Shown one piece after another: positions 1-8,532 of a stretch of 31,957 nucleotides of DNA. Below the pieces are notes generated by a model. The model was not told the DNA's origin. It saw nothing but the letters and a program-made list of their open reading frames with translations, and ran no database searches. Source of the stretch: a virus; the IMG/VR virus record IMGVR_UViG_3300025687_000190, positions 1-31,957 of that record. One strand, given 5' to 3'. The stretch's first letter is position 1; each line of letters opens with the position of its first letter. A program made the position numbers and the translations under genes.

Positions 1-2
1 CA

Positions 3-131
3 GAGGTTGCTGCAACGCCACCTAGTGGTATCAAGAAAATTTACATTGGATCAACTCAGGTCCAAAGCTTGTATGTTGGTTCTACTCAAGTGCAGAGTGT
101 TTATGTAGGTTCTACAAAGATTTTTGGGTAG
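3..131 (+). CDS. C-terminal end of a phage structural protein with YVGST repeats (partial)
   Basis: The frame is open from the window edge to a TAG at 129-131; the start lies outside the window. The 42 visible residues contain three near-identical short repeats: IYIGSTQVQSL, YVGSTQVQSV and YVGSTKIFG. Short YVGSTKI-type tails recur at the ends of phage virion proteins, and the gene is co-directional with the virion module that follows, so a structural role is inferred. The repeats are also visible at DNA level as units of about 30 bp. I cannot tell which virion protein this is. Confidence 0.7.
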   Translation, partial: EVAATPPSGIKKIYIGSTQVQSLYVGSTQVQSVYVGSTKIFG

Positions 132-139
132 GAATAACT

Positions 140-178
140 ATGGCTATTCAAATTGATATTACTAACAAAGGCATATAG
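140..178 (+). other. 12-codon mini-ORF, possible gene remnant or leader
   Basis: An ATG preceded by TAGGAATAACT, a plausible ribosome binding site, opens a reading frame of 12 residues (MAIQIDITNKGI) that ends at TAG. The next gene starts only 22 bases later with its own strong site. The peptide looks like the start of a longer phage protein, so it may be the stub of a gene that was cut short. It could also be chance. Confidence 0.25.
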
Positions 179-200
179 CAGTATTAAGTAGGAGACGATA

Positions 201-503
201 ATGCTTGGTTTTTCTGCTTTAGCTAGTACACCTATAGCATCATTAACCCCAGAATCACAAATAGTACAGCTAAATATCACAGGATTTGCTGCTGTAAGCT
301 ATTTAGGGTCGGTAGTAACAACAAGTACTAATTTTGATTTTGAAGCTGTTAAAGATAACTACTCTACTAATAGGACTGTATATGTAGAGAAAAGCATCAG
401 CAGTTTTGATAGAACGGTATTAGTAAAAGCAGAGTTTAGAAAAGTATATGTTCCTTATCAAGATACTGTGTTTGATAGAAGACTAAGAGTAGGAAGTAGA
501 TAA
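201..503 (+). CDS. Small virion-module protein of unknown function, 100 aa
   Basis: This 100-residue protein begins MLGFSALASTPIASL and ends in a basic segment (RRLRVGSR). No enzymatic motif, signal peptide or membrane segment is evident. The ATG has a clear site (AGGAGACGATA), and its TAA stop overlaps the next ATG by one base (TAATG), so the two genes are translationally coupled. Proteins with this MLGFS start, sitting just upstream of the tail adaptor genes, are common in marine podoviruses and are usually annotated as hypothetical. A minor virion or tail role is inferred from position only. Confidence 0.75.
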   Translation: MLGFSALASTPIASLTPESQIVQLNITGFAAVSYLGSVVTTSTNFDFEAVKDNYSTNRTVYVEKSISSFDRTVLVKAEFRKVYVPYQDTVFDRRLRVGSR

Positions 504-847
504 TGTCCTTTAGGTGGCCTGTAAAAGACCCAGATGAAACATTAGATTATAGTGTGGATTGGTCACGCTATTTGGATAGCGCGATAATTTCTACGGTTAC
601 ATGGTATGTAAAAACAAGTGAAATAGGAAAGACACAGCTCGGGGCGGGGCAGACACTAACAGACGCTTCTGGGTCTGTGGTTACGGATAGTATTCAGAAT
701 ATTGCACAAACAAATACGGACACTGTAGCTACTATTAATATAGGGGGCGGTGTTTTAAACAGAGAATATACGTTTTTTTGTAGCATTGTAGATAATAGTG
801 GTAGTATATCTGAACGCTCAATCAAATTAACACTGAGAGAAAAGTAA
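503..847 (+). CDS. Probable fiber-tail adaptor or Ig-like structural protein, 114 aa
   Basis: The N-terminal motif FRWPVKDPDETLDYSVDWSRYL (residues 3-24) is typical of small podovirus proteins described as fiber-tail adaptors. The rest (about 25-114) is rich in Thr, Val and Ser and reads as alternating beta strands ending in SERSIKLTLREK, which suggests an Ig-like sandwich. It overlaps both neighbours by one base (TAATG junctions) and lies in the block 201-3588 with the tail adaptor and nozzle genes. Family membership rests on motif resemblance. A role in joining tail components is an inference. Confidence 0.65.
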   Translation: MSFRWPVKDPDETLDYSVDWSRYLDSAIISTVTWYVKTSEIGKTQLGAGQTLTDASGSVVTDSIQNIAQTNTDTVATINIGGGVLNREYTFFCSIVDNSGSISERSIKLTLREK

Positions 848-1602
848 TGGCATATAACTTTTTAGGCTTAGTAAATGAAGTGAATAGACGTTTAAATGAA
901 GTCGAATTAACTTCAAATAATTTTTTAACCAGTTCAGGTTTCTATGCTCATGCTAAAGACGCTATTAATGCCTCTCTTAGACATATAAACCAATCACAAT
1001 ACGAGTGGCCTTTTAATCATGTCACACAAGAAGATATTCTTACGGCAGGCACAACTAGATATCCTTTTCCTAACGATGCTAAAGTTATAGATTTTGATAG
1101 CTTTAGAATTAAAGAGGATAGCACATTAGGTAATAATACGGTTCGTCTAGGTATTCTAGATTACGATGACTACTTACAAAAGTTTGTTGAGCAAGAATAT
1201 AAAACAAGTTCCAATGGAAGACAGCTACCACGTTTTGTTTTTCATGCTCCTTCTTTAGAATATGGTATGGTTCCAGCACCAGATCAAAATTACACAGTTG
1301 TTTATGAGTATTACAGAATACCTGTAGACCTAATCAATCAAACAGATGTACCCGATGTACCAGAACGCTTTAAGCATGTTATTGTAGATGGCGCAATGTA
1401 TTATGCTTACTTGTTTAGAGGAAATACTCAAGACGCAACTGTATCACAGCAAAAATTTGATAACAGCATTAAACAAATGCGCAGTATGCTAATTAATAAA
1501 ACACATTATTTAAGATCATACATGATTGCTAGAAATCAAACTGTATCAGGCAGATTAGGTTCTGCCTCATCGAACGTAGGCTCATCATTGGATTCTTTAT
1601 AA
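847..1602 (+). CDS. Head-tail adaptor / tail tubular A-like protein, 251 aa
   Basis: This protein resembles the adaptor proteins that sit under the portal ring of short-tailed phages (SU10-adaptor or gp11-like). The evidence is an N-terminal helix (NFLGLVNEVNRRLNEVEL), a central segment with W, Y and F residues that lead into a beta-rich domain (about 45-150), and a helical C-terminal part (PERFKHVIVDGAMYYAYLF, then a Gln/Lys-rich helix). The last 20 residues are Ser/Gly-rich and likely flexible. Its stop is directly followed by the ATG of the tail nozzle-like gene, the usual adaptor-nozzle order in podoviruses. The exact family cannot be settled by eye. Confidence 0.6.
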   Translation: MAYNFLGLVNEVNRRLNEVELTSNNFLTSSGFYAHAKDAINASLRHINQSQYEWPFNHVTQEDILTAGTTRYPFPNDAKVIDFDSFRIKEDSTLGNNTVRLGILDYDDYLQKFVEQEYKTSSNGRQLPRFVFHAPSLEYGMVPAPDQNYTVVYEYYRIPVDLINQTDVPDVPERFKHVIVDGAMYYAYLFRGNTQDATVSQQKFDNSIKQMRSMLINKTHYLRSYMIARNQTVSGRLGSASSNVGSSLDSL

Positions 1603-3588
1603 ATGGCAGAAGATAGTTGGCAAACATATCCTATTGAATTTAGAGGCGGCTTAATTACAAATCTAAGCCCACTACAACAGGGTATTAATGCGCCCGGTAG
1701 TGCTAGAATTTTGCGTAATTTTGAACCTTCTATTGAAGGAGGTTACAAAAGAATTTTAGGCTACAGAAAATACGATATCAATATTATTCCTCCTTACGAT
1801 AATTGTGTTGTACTTGGTGATAGTCAGACCGGGTCTGATTTAGAAGTTGCTTCCTTGTACTCTAGCCCAGAAGAAGGTGATGTTTTTACTATTGAAGGGG
1901 TAAATGGTACTTACACAATTACTAGTGTAACTTATAGTACTGCAAATAAAACGGCTATATTATACTTAGACAGTGCTCTAGCTAGTAGCCCTGCTAATGG
2001 AGCTTTACTTACATTTACTAGCACAGAAACAGCATATCCTACCAAAGGTGTTTATGTTGCCGATGATTATACCATTGTTGCTAGGGGGTCTTCTCTATAT
2101 AAGACAAGTGGCGGTGGTTATACAAAAATAAGTGTTCCATCTTATGGGTCTCCTCTTGTAAATGGAGCGTCACAAACGGGCGGAAGTTTAGACATTGATG
2201 GTTTGAACTCTGCCCCAAAAGCATTTGATGTATTTACTATATCTGGAATTAATGGTGTATATACAGTAACGAGTGACGCTACAGTAGTTTCAGGGGCAGC
2301 TACCTTATCTATTAGCCCTACTCTATCTAGTAGTCCAGCAGATGATGCAGCTATTACGTTTATATCTACTATTAGAGTGTCTTCTTATAAAACACGTTTT
2401 ACAGATTATAATTTTAGTGGCGTTAGAAAATACGCTATTGTCGATGGCTATAATTTTCCAGCCCTATATGACGGCACAACATTTACAGTATTGCATAATG
2501 CCCCAATCGATGCTATGGGTGCTGCATTTGTAATAGAGCACAAAAATACATTATTTTTTGCTAAGGGCAGCAAGCTATTTTTTACTGCTCCTTATACTGA
2601 TAATGATCTTTCAGCTACTTCTGGCGGCGGCATTATAAACATAACTGATAACATTAATGGCTTAAAGACCTTTAGAGAACAGTTATTTATTTTTACTGAA
2701 TCTAAAATATTTCAGTTAAGTGGTTCTTCAATAGCTGACTTTCAGTTACAACCAGTCACCAGAGATATTGGATGTATTGAACCAGATTCTATACAAGAAG
2801 TAGGTTCTGACGTTATGTTCTTTGCTCCAGATGGTCTTCGTCTTTTAGGTGCAACTGATAGAGTAGGTGATTTTAATTTTGCAAATGTTACTAAGGTTAT
2901 TCAATCAGAATTTAATGATTTAGTAAATCAAAGCTCAGAGTTTTGTAGTCTTACTGTAAGAGGAAAATCTCAATATAGATTATTTGGCTATAATGCTTCG
3001 TACACTAAAGAAAATGCTAAAGGCATTATTGTGACACAATTAGCAGAAGAAGGTGGTAGTGGTTATGCTTGTTCAGAACTTCAGGGTATACAGGCTAAAG
3101 TAGCTTCGAGTAGATACACGGGTGGTACTGAACTTTGTATGTTTTCAAACACAGACGGTTATTTATATCAAATGGAGTATGGCAGTAGCTTTGCGGGTAA
3201 TGATATCAGTAGTACTTTTGCTACGCCCTATCTACCAATAAGCGATCCACGAATAAGAAAAACAATATATAAGATGTTTTTATATACTGATTCTATCAGT
3301 AGCATTAATATAAATGTTACTCCTAAGTTTGATTTCAGCTCTACGGAAAGCATTCAGCCAAATTCCATTAATTTGTCTAATATAACAGAAAGTGGTAATA
3401 CTATTTTTTATTATGGGACAGCTACATACGGCGCTGCTAATTATGCGGGAGACCTAGATACAACAATAATTTCACAATTAATAGGTTCAGGTTTTACCGT
3501 TTCATTACTTTTTGAAACAAACGATACAAGCTCTCCATTTACATTGGACGCAGTGACTCTTGAATACACAAATAACTCTAGGAGATAA
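1603..3588 (+). CDS. Tail nozzle / tail tubular B-like virion protein, 661 aa
   Basis: This large beta-rich protein follows the adaptor gene. It starts with a segment typical of podovirus nozzle-type proteins (WQTYPIEFRGGLITNLSPL, then GSARILRNFEPS, about residues 6-45). The middle has blade-like strands (for example FREQLFIFTESKIFQLSG and DVMFFAPDGLRLLGATD). Residues about 69-139 and 186-255 are two copies of one domain: each has G-x-S-Q-T-G, DVFTI-G-NG-YT-TS and a closing SSPA-x4-TF. They look like an internal duplication or an inserted carbohydrate-contacting pair. A nozzle role is inferred from size, order and fold type. No catalytic motif is seen. Confidence 0.65.
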   Translation: MAEDSWQTYPIEFRGGLITNLSPLQQGINAPGSARILRNFEPSIEGGYKRILGYRKYDINIIPPYDNCVVLGDSQTGSDLEVASLYSSPEEGDVFTIEGVNGTYTITSVTYSTANKTAILYLDSALASSPANGALLTFTSTETAYPTKGVYVADDYTIVARGSSLYKTSGGGYTKISVPSYGSPLVNGASQTGGSLDIDGLNSAPKAFDVFTISGINGVYTVTSDATVVSGAATLSISPTLSSSPADDAAITFISTIRVSSYKTRFTDYNFSGVRKYAIVDGYNFPALYDGTTFTVLHNAPIDAMGAAFVIEHKNTLFFAKGSKLFFTAPYTDNDLSATSGGGIINITDNINGLKTFREQLFIFTESKIFQLSGSSIADFQLQPVTRDIGCIEPDSIQEVGSDVMFFAPDGLRLLGATDRVGDFNFANVTKVIQSEFNDLVNQSSEFCSLTVRGKSQYRLFGYNASYTKENAKGIIVTQLAEEGGSGYACSELQGIQAKVASSRYTGGTELCMFSNTDGYLYQMEYGSSFAGNDISSTFATPYLPISDPRIRKTIYKMFLYTDSISSININVTPKFDFSSTESIQPNSINLSNITESGNTIFYYGTATYGAANYAGDLDTTIISQLIGSGFTVSLLFETNDTSSPFTLDAVTLEYTNNSRR

Positions 3589-3594
3589 ATAAAA

Positions 3595-4980
3595 ATGGGA
3601 ACCGGATATAAACGCGCTGATACCTCAAATAATATTGCTACGGGTAATATTATTAACGCTTCTGATTTAGACGCTGAATTTGATGCTGTAGAAGCTGCTT
3701 TTAATGCTGTTTCTGGTCATACACATGACGGAACTGCTGAGGAAGGTGGTCCCATTGTAAGTATCGGTCCTGCTCAGAATTTTGTCGTTGCAGCAGCAGC
3801 AGCAACACCAAAAGTAACTAACTTCATGGACCTTGGCTCTTCAGGTTTACAATTTAAAAATATTTATATTGATGGCCTAGCTTACATAGATGAGTTTGGA
3901 GAAGACACATTATTGTCTACAGATAAAAAAGTTCAGTTTAGAGACCCTGCTATTTATTTACATTCAAGTGTAGACGGTCAGTTAGATGTTGTTGCTGATG
4001 TAGAGATACAACTAGATTCCCCGACTATAGATATTAATGCGGCTACAGCTGTTACAATAGACACTGCTGCACTAACAATAACAGGATCAACAGATATTGT
4101 TGGTGATCTTGACATAGACAACATTAATGTAAATGGTAATACTATTAGTAGCACAGACACCAATGGAAATATTAACCTAACACCCGATGGTACTGGTTCT
4201 GTTGCTATTTCTAAAGTTGACATTAATGGCGGAACTATTGATGGAACCACTATTGGCGGATCAAGTGCTGCTGATGCTACATTTGCCACTCTAAATGTTG
4301 ATGGGGGCGACATTGTACTATTCGAAAAAGCCGACCACTCCAGTATTCCAGAAGCTGGTAAAGGGTATCTTTGGGTTAAGTCAGATACTCCAAGTAGTCT
4401 TATCTTTACTGATGACGCAGGTACGGATTATAATATAACAGAATCCGTAAGCAGTACATCTGTAGTAGACGACACGACACCTCAATTAGGAGGTGACTTA
4501 TATAGTAACGGATCAGATATTTATGTAGAAGATAATGATTCTGTTTACCTAGGGACAGACGGAGACTACCGATTATTTTATGATGGAACGAATTTAAATT
4601 TAAGAACTAGCAATAGCTCTAGAATTTTATTTCAGTACAATACAGGTACTAGATATGATTTTTATATGCCTACTGGTGATTTGACTATTACAGGGGAATT
4701 ACAGCAGGGTTCAGATGTGTCTATAAAAACAGACGTTGTCCCAATAACGGATGCTTTAGCTAAAGTACTCAATATTCGTGGTGTTACTTATAAACGAAAA
4801 GATCTAGAGTACTCAAGACGATACGCTGGTGTTATAGCACAAGAGGTAGAGTCTGTGCTACCAGAAGTAGTAGCTGTAAACTCCAGTGGTCTAAAATCAG
4901 TTGCGTATGGAAACATGGTGGGCCTTCTTATTGAGGCAATTAAAGAGCTTAAAAATGAAATAGACCAATTAAAGTCTTAG
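3595..4980 (+). CDS. Tail fiber/spike with C-terminal S74 intramolecular chaperone, 461 aa
   Basis: The N-terminal 60 residues carry the motif GHTHDGTAEEGG common in phage fibers. Residues about 130-320 are a long run of Asn, Asp, Ile and Thr repeats, typical of a trimeric beta shaft. The C-terminus (373-461) is a peptidase S74 domain, which helps trimerisation and then cleaves itself off. It has the SD-x3-K box (Ser373, Lys378, the expected catalytic pair), then NIRGVTYKRKD, AGVIAQEVESVLPEVV and a C-terminal coiled coil (LLIEAIKELKNEIDQLKS). GGAG lies about 10 bases before the ATG. It is likely the receptor-binding protein. A second, shorter S74 domain ends the protein at 5270-8308. Confidence 0.85.
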   Translation: MGTGYKRADTSNNIATGNIINASDLDAEFDAVEAAFNAVSGHTHDGTAEEGGPIVSIGPAQNFVVAAAAATPKVTNFMDLGSSGLQFKNIYIDGLAYIDEFGEDTLLSTDKKVQFRDPAIYLHSSVDGQLDVVADVEIQLDSPTIDINAATAVTIDTAALTITGSTDIVGDLDIDNINVNGNTISSTDTNGNINLTPDGTGSVAISKVDINGGTIDGTTIGGSSAADATFATLNVDGGDIVLFEKADHSSIPEAGKGYLWVKSDTPSSLIFTDDAGTDYNITESVSSTSVVDDTTPQLGGDLYSNGSDIYVEDNDSVYLGTDGDYRLFYDGTNLNLRTSNSSRILFQYNTGTRYDFYMPTGDLTITGELQQGSDVSIKTDVVPITDALAKVLNIRGVTYKRKDLEYSRRYAGVIAQEVESVLPEVVAVNSSGLKSVAYGNMVGLLIEAIKELKNEIDQLKS

Positions 4981-5008
4981 CTTATTTTTATTTTAAAGGT
5001 GCTATTGC

Positions 5009-5257
5009 ATGTTTTTATCGGACTACTTATGGAACACACTACTTACGGCGTTGGCCGCAATAACTTTATGGTGGGTTAAATCTACTAAAACGGATATAGA
5101 TACGCTAAGAACTTTAATTCATAAAACAAGAGAAGATAGTTCTAGAGATTTTGTCACTAAAGAAATGTTAAGAGATCATAATACTGAAATAACAAAACGA
5201 CTAGATAGATTAGAAAGTAAAATTGACACTCTTGTTCTCAAGCTCACAAATAAATAA
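5009..5257 (+). CDS. Small membrane-anchored coiled-coil protein, candidate holin or spanin, 82 aa
   Basis: Residues about 5-24 form one hydrophobic segment (YLWNTLLTALAAITLWWV). It is followed by a charged helical region (25-82) with heptad-like leucines (ITKRLDRLESKIDTLVLKL). One N-terminal membrane span plus a cytoplasmic or periplasmic coiled coil fits small podovirus lysis proteins (T7 holin-like or i-spanin-like), but there is no lipobox and no diagnostic motif. It sits between the fiber gene and the 1012-residue protein, whereas the endolysin is in the opposite-strand module. The holin call is inference only. Confidence 0.55.
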   Translation: MFLSDYLWNTLLTALAAITLWWVKSTKTDIDTLRTLIHKTREDSSRDFVTKEMLRDHNTEITKRLDRLESKIDTLVLKLTNK

Positions 5258-5269
5258 AGGATAAAGTAG

Positions 5270-8200
5270 ATGGCTACACTTGCACAATTACAAAATAGTT
5301 TAAAAAATGCTCAAAACAATCTACAATATACCAAAGACCGAATTGCGGCTGGTATTCGAGACCCTTCTAATGGAGAAGTTGATGGCGCTAAAGAGGACGC
5401 AGAAAGACAAGCACAAAATTATCTGGTAAAATATCAAAAACAAATTGATGACTATACGGCACAAATAGCGCAGTTACAAGGTACGACTACTGGTACTACT
5501 GGTACTACTGCTACTACTGGTACTACTGGTACTACTGGTACTACTGATACTACTGGTACTACTGGTACTACTGATACTACTGGTGCTACTGGTACAGCAA
5601 CTGGTACTGATGTTTCAATTGATCTTCTTCTGGGTTCACCGGAAGATGCTAGACGACTAGAGCAATTAATAAAATATGATCCTACCCAGTTAACAGATGA
5701 AGAAAAAACTGAGTTAGAAACCTTAAGAGGTAGGACACCTTTTGTAACTAGCGGTGGGGAAAGCTTTTCGGCTGAAGCGGCTACTTCCAAATATAGTGAT
5801 CTTTTAAGACAGAGACCCGATACTTTAACAGATGCAGACAGAGAGTATATTGCTGAATACAGAGCTAAATATGGTTATGCATCTCCTATTCAACTAGCAG
5901 AACCTGAACAACCGGCAATTTTAGACAGAACAACAGCATTAATGGAGGGCGTTACCCCAGAAGGTGAGCCCTACTTAACAGATGCTATGACAGTAACAAC
6001 AGAAAAAACAGATACAACAACTGACACAGGTCAATTTTTAGGTGGCACTACGGGTCAAATTTCAGCTCCCGTAGATAAAGATACAACATCAGCAAGTCAA
6101 ACATCCGCAGTAGCTCCTACTGAACGAGACGCAGCTACATATACAGCTGCTACTATCAGCACCGATGTTAAAAAAGAGTTAGAAGCAATTGATCCTGCAA
6201 CAGGAAAGTTATCAGAGGAAGCTAAGGCTGTTGCCGCACAGATGTCTCCCTCTGAACTTGCGCAACTAAATTTATCTGCAGCTCAATTAGATACAATTCG
6301 AGAGGTTGCTAATGTACCTGACCTTACAGTAGAAGAAGGTCAACTTGTTACGGGTGCAAAAGCCGATAAAAAACCTCAAGAGGAAGCAGCCCAGACATCC
6401 TATGAAAGCACCGTGCAGGCTGCTCAGGGTAGAATAGGAGCAGAAGAACTTATAAACGCAAGAGAAATGGGCTTGCAGATTGATGCACCTGTACAGGCTG
6501 TAGCTGCGTCTATGGATGCTCTAAATAAAGATGCATATGCTAGAGCAGCACAGGGTACTTTTGATGGCATTCTTGCTACTGCTGAGCAGGGTGTAGTAGA
6601 AGCTATGCAAACTGTGCAAGGTCAAATGGCACAGCTAATGGATCAATTTAATAATGGTACTCCTGCTTGGGCAGCAGGGGCTATGAGAGCAGCTAATGCT
6701 GCTATGGCTGCTAGGGGCATTGGAGGCAGCAGCATTGCAGGTGCAGCTATTATACAAGCAGCTATGGAATCTGCTGTTCCTATTGCTCAAGCTGATGCTG
6801 GTGCCTTTCAACAGATGGCTTTAACCAATCTTAATAATAAGCAGCAAGTATCTCTTGCTAATGCAGCAGCACAACAGAATATAACGCTAACTAATTTAAA
6901 CAACAGACAGCAGGCAGCATTACAAAACTCAGCTAATGCTTTTGCATTACAGTCTCAAAATCTATCAAACCAACAATCTGTTGTATTAGCAAATGCACAG
7001 ATTGCTGCTGCTGTTCAACAAAAGAATTTAGATGTAAGGACACAGACAGCACTAGCAAATGCTGCACGTTTTGCTGAAGTTAATAATATTAATCTAAGCT
7101 ATAGGCAGCAGGCTAATTTACAAAGGTCTGCTGAAACGTTACAGATTGAAACTGCTAACTTAAGCAATAACCAACAGACTGCTCTTGCTAATCTACAAGT
7201 AAGAGCAGCACTTGTTGGGCAAGAGTTAACAAATGAACAACAGGCTAGAACCCTTAATGCTGCTAGAATTAGCGAGATTGCCAATCTTAATTTTTCAGCT
7301 GACCAACAGCGGGCAATAGAAAATGCCAGACTTGCCCAGACAGTTGATTTAGCTAATCTTACAAATAGACAGGCTAAAGTTATGGCCGATGCAGCAGCTA
7401 TGTCTCAGATGGATTTGACTAATCTTAACAACAGACAACAAGCCGCTGCACAGAACGCGCAGTCATTTCTACAAATGGATTTGTCTAACCTAAGTAATCA
7501 ACAACAAAAACTCATGTTTGATGCGCAGGCTTTAGTAAATACCATGCTGTCCGATCAAGCAGCAGAAAATGCTGCTGAACAATTTAATGCTACCAGCGAA
7601 AATCAAGTAACTCAATTCTTTGATTCTTTAACGGCAACCATTAGTCAATTTAATGCTAATCAAGCTAATGCTATCAGTCAGTATAATGCTGGCCAAGCTA
7701 ATGCTATGGCTCAGTTTAATGCTAATTTATACCAGCAGTATCAACAGTATAACGCTTCAAATGCTTTGGTTGTTGACCAAAGTAATGCTACATGGCGTAG
7801 ACAAGTAGCTACAGCAGATACTGCTGCTATCAATAGGGCAAATGAATTAAATGCTCGTTCTACTTTAGAACTATCTACGTTAGCATATAACAATATGTGG
7901 GGAATGTACAAAGACATGTTTGAGTTTGCTTTTCAAGCAGAGCAAGCAGATTTAACTAGAGCAAATAATATTCAAACAGCACAAATTAGTGCGACAGCAG
8001 CTGAGAATAGTGCTGCTGGCAGTGCTTTTGGTAGTATTGCAGGATCACTCATTGGCGGTGCTTTTAGTTTGTTTAGCGATATGAAATTAAAAACTAATAT
8101 CAAGGAAGTTAAAGCATTCAAAAATGGAATTAAAATGTATACATGGGACTGGAAGAAAGAAGCTACAGACTTAGCAGACACTCGCCAAAAAGCAGGCTTC

Positions 8201-8308
8201 ATTGCGCAGAATGTTTTAAAGATATACCCAGACCTTGTAGTTAAAGATGAAGATAGTGGCTATCTTACTGTAAATTATGGCGGAGTACTAAAGAAATGTA
8301 TGGCTTAG
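5270..8308 (+). CDS. Long hendecad-repeat virion protein with C-terminal S74 domain, 1012 aa
   Basis: Domains in order: a coiled-coil start (1-70); a Gly-Thr-Thr linker from a 9-bp DNA repeat (about 71-114); an acidic, Thr-rich region (115-500); eleven tandem 22-residue repeats of the form NLxNRQQxxLxNA (520-761); seven 11-residue repeats starting Q[FYS]N or QFF (771-847); a Gly/Ala hydrophobic stretch (about 914-935); and a short S74 domain (936-1012) with the SDMKLK box (Ser936, Lys941), AGFIAQNVLKIYPDLVV and a terminal NYGGVL. The 22/11 periodicity predicts very long straight or right-handed helices. A virion role is supported by context. S74 suggests an exposed or self-processing multimer. 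It overlaps the next gene by 13 bases. Confidence 0.75.
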   Translation: MATLAQLQNSLKNAQNNLQYTKDRIAAGIRDPSNGEVDGAKEDAERQAQNYLVKYQKQIDDYTAQIAQLQGTTTGTTGTTATTGTTGTTGTTDTTGTTGTTDTTGATGTATGTDVSIDLLLGSPEDARRLEQLIKYDPTQLTDEEKTELETLRGRTPFVTSGGESFSAEAATSKYSDLLRQRPDTLTDADREYIAEYRAKYGYASPIQLAEPEQPAILDRTTALMEGVTPEGEPYLTDAMTVTTEKTDTTTDTGQFLGGTTGQISAPVDKDTTSASQTSAVAPTERDAATYTAATISTDVKKELEAIDPATGKLSEEAKAVAAQMSPSELAQLNLSAAQLDTIREVANVPDLTVEEGQLVTGAKADKKPQEEAAQTSYESTVQAAQGRIGAEELINAREMGLQIDAPVQAVAASMDALNKDAYARAAQGTFDGILATAEQGVVEAMQTVQGQMAQLMDQFNNGTPAWAAGAMRAANAAMAARGIGGSSIAGAAIIQAAMESAVPIAQADAGAFQQMALTNLNNKQQVSLANAAAQQNITLTNLNNRQQAALQNSANAFALQSQNLSNQQSVVLANAQIAAAVQQKNLDVRTQTALANAARFAEVNNINLSYRQQANLQRSAETLQIETANLSNNQQTALANLQVRAALVGQELTNEQQARTLNAARISEIANLNFSADQQRAIENARLAQTVDLANLTNRQAKVMADAAAMSQMDLTNLNNRQQAAAQNAQSFLQMDLSNLSNQQQKLMFDAQALVNTMLSDQAAENAAEQFNATSENQVTQFFDSLTATISQFNANQANAISQYNAGQANAMAQFNANLYQQYQQYNASNALVVDQSNATWRRQVATADTAAINRANELNARSTLELSTLAYNNMWGMYKDMFEFAFQAEQADLTRANNIQTAQISATAAENSAAGSAFGSIAGSLIGGAFSLFSDMKLKTNIKEVKAFKNGIKMYTWDWKKEATDLADTRQKAGFIAQNVLKIYPDLVVKDEDSGYLTVNYGGVLKKCMA
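5480..5611 (+). repeat. In-frame 9-bp tandem repeat encoding Gly-Thr-Thr
   Basis: Units of GGTACTACT, with variants GCTACTACT and GATACTACT, run through this stretch for about 14 copies and encode GTT, ATT and DTT triplets. The unit is a multiple of three, so copy-number change would keep the frame open and only lengthen or shorten the linker of the 1012-residue virion protein. It degrades at its 3' end (GGTGCTACTGGTACAGCA). Confidence 0.9.
6827..7552 (+). repeat. Eleven tandem 66-bp units (22-residue protein repeats)
   Basis: Residues 520-761 of the 1012-residue protein split without any gap into eleven 22-residue units. Most begin NL[NSDT] and share QQ at positions 6-7, a hydrophobic residue near 10 and N/A near 12-13. 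Examples of unit starts are NLNNKQQVSLANA, NLNNRQQAALQNS, NLSNNQQTALANL and NLSNQQQKLMFDA. The DNA is diverged, so this is an old protein-level repeat rather than a fresh DNA expansion. Twenty-two residues equal two hendecads. Confidence 0.85.
7580..7810 (+). repeat. Seven tandem 33-bp units (11-residue hendecads)
   Basis: Residues 771-847 of the same protein split into seven 11-residue units: QFNATSENQVT, QFFDSLTATIS, QFNANQANAIS, QYNAGQANAMA, QFNANLYQQYQ, QYNASNALVVD and QSNATWRRQVA. They follow the 22-residue array after a 9-residue break, which shows that the basic building unit of the rod is 11 residues. Confidence 0.8.
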
Positions 8309-8532
8309 GTAAATCATTATATAAGAAATATTTAGATAGATATGAAACTGAAGGTAGAAACCTTGTAAAGCCACCCCCTGTAAAGAAGTTTAATAGGGGT
8401 GGTCTTATGGGGGCAGCTGCAATGGCATCTAAACATACCGTTCCCGATGCACCAAAAAACAACATTAATGACAATACAGCCCTAGCAGCATTTTCCTTAT
8501 TTAAAAGCTTCAATGAGGATTTTAAGAAGTAA
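8296..8532 (+). CDS. Small basic protein of unknown function in the virion module, 78 aa
   Basis: This 78-residue Lys/Tyr-rich protein starts MYGLGKSLYKKYLDRYE and has a central KPPPVKKFNRGGLMGAAAMASK segment. The KKFxRGGLM motif recurs in phage internal proteins, but no function is known to me. It starts inside the end of the preceding gene (13-base overlap in another frame) and ends with a TAATG overlap onto the next gene, so all three are coupled. No membrane segment is evident beyond the short Gly/Ala patch. Confidence 0.65.
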   Translation: MYGLGKSLYKKYLDRYETEGRNLVKPPPVKKFNRGGLMGAAAMASKHTVPDAPKNNINDNTALAAFSLFKSFNEDFKK

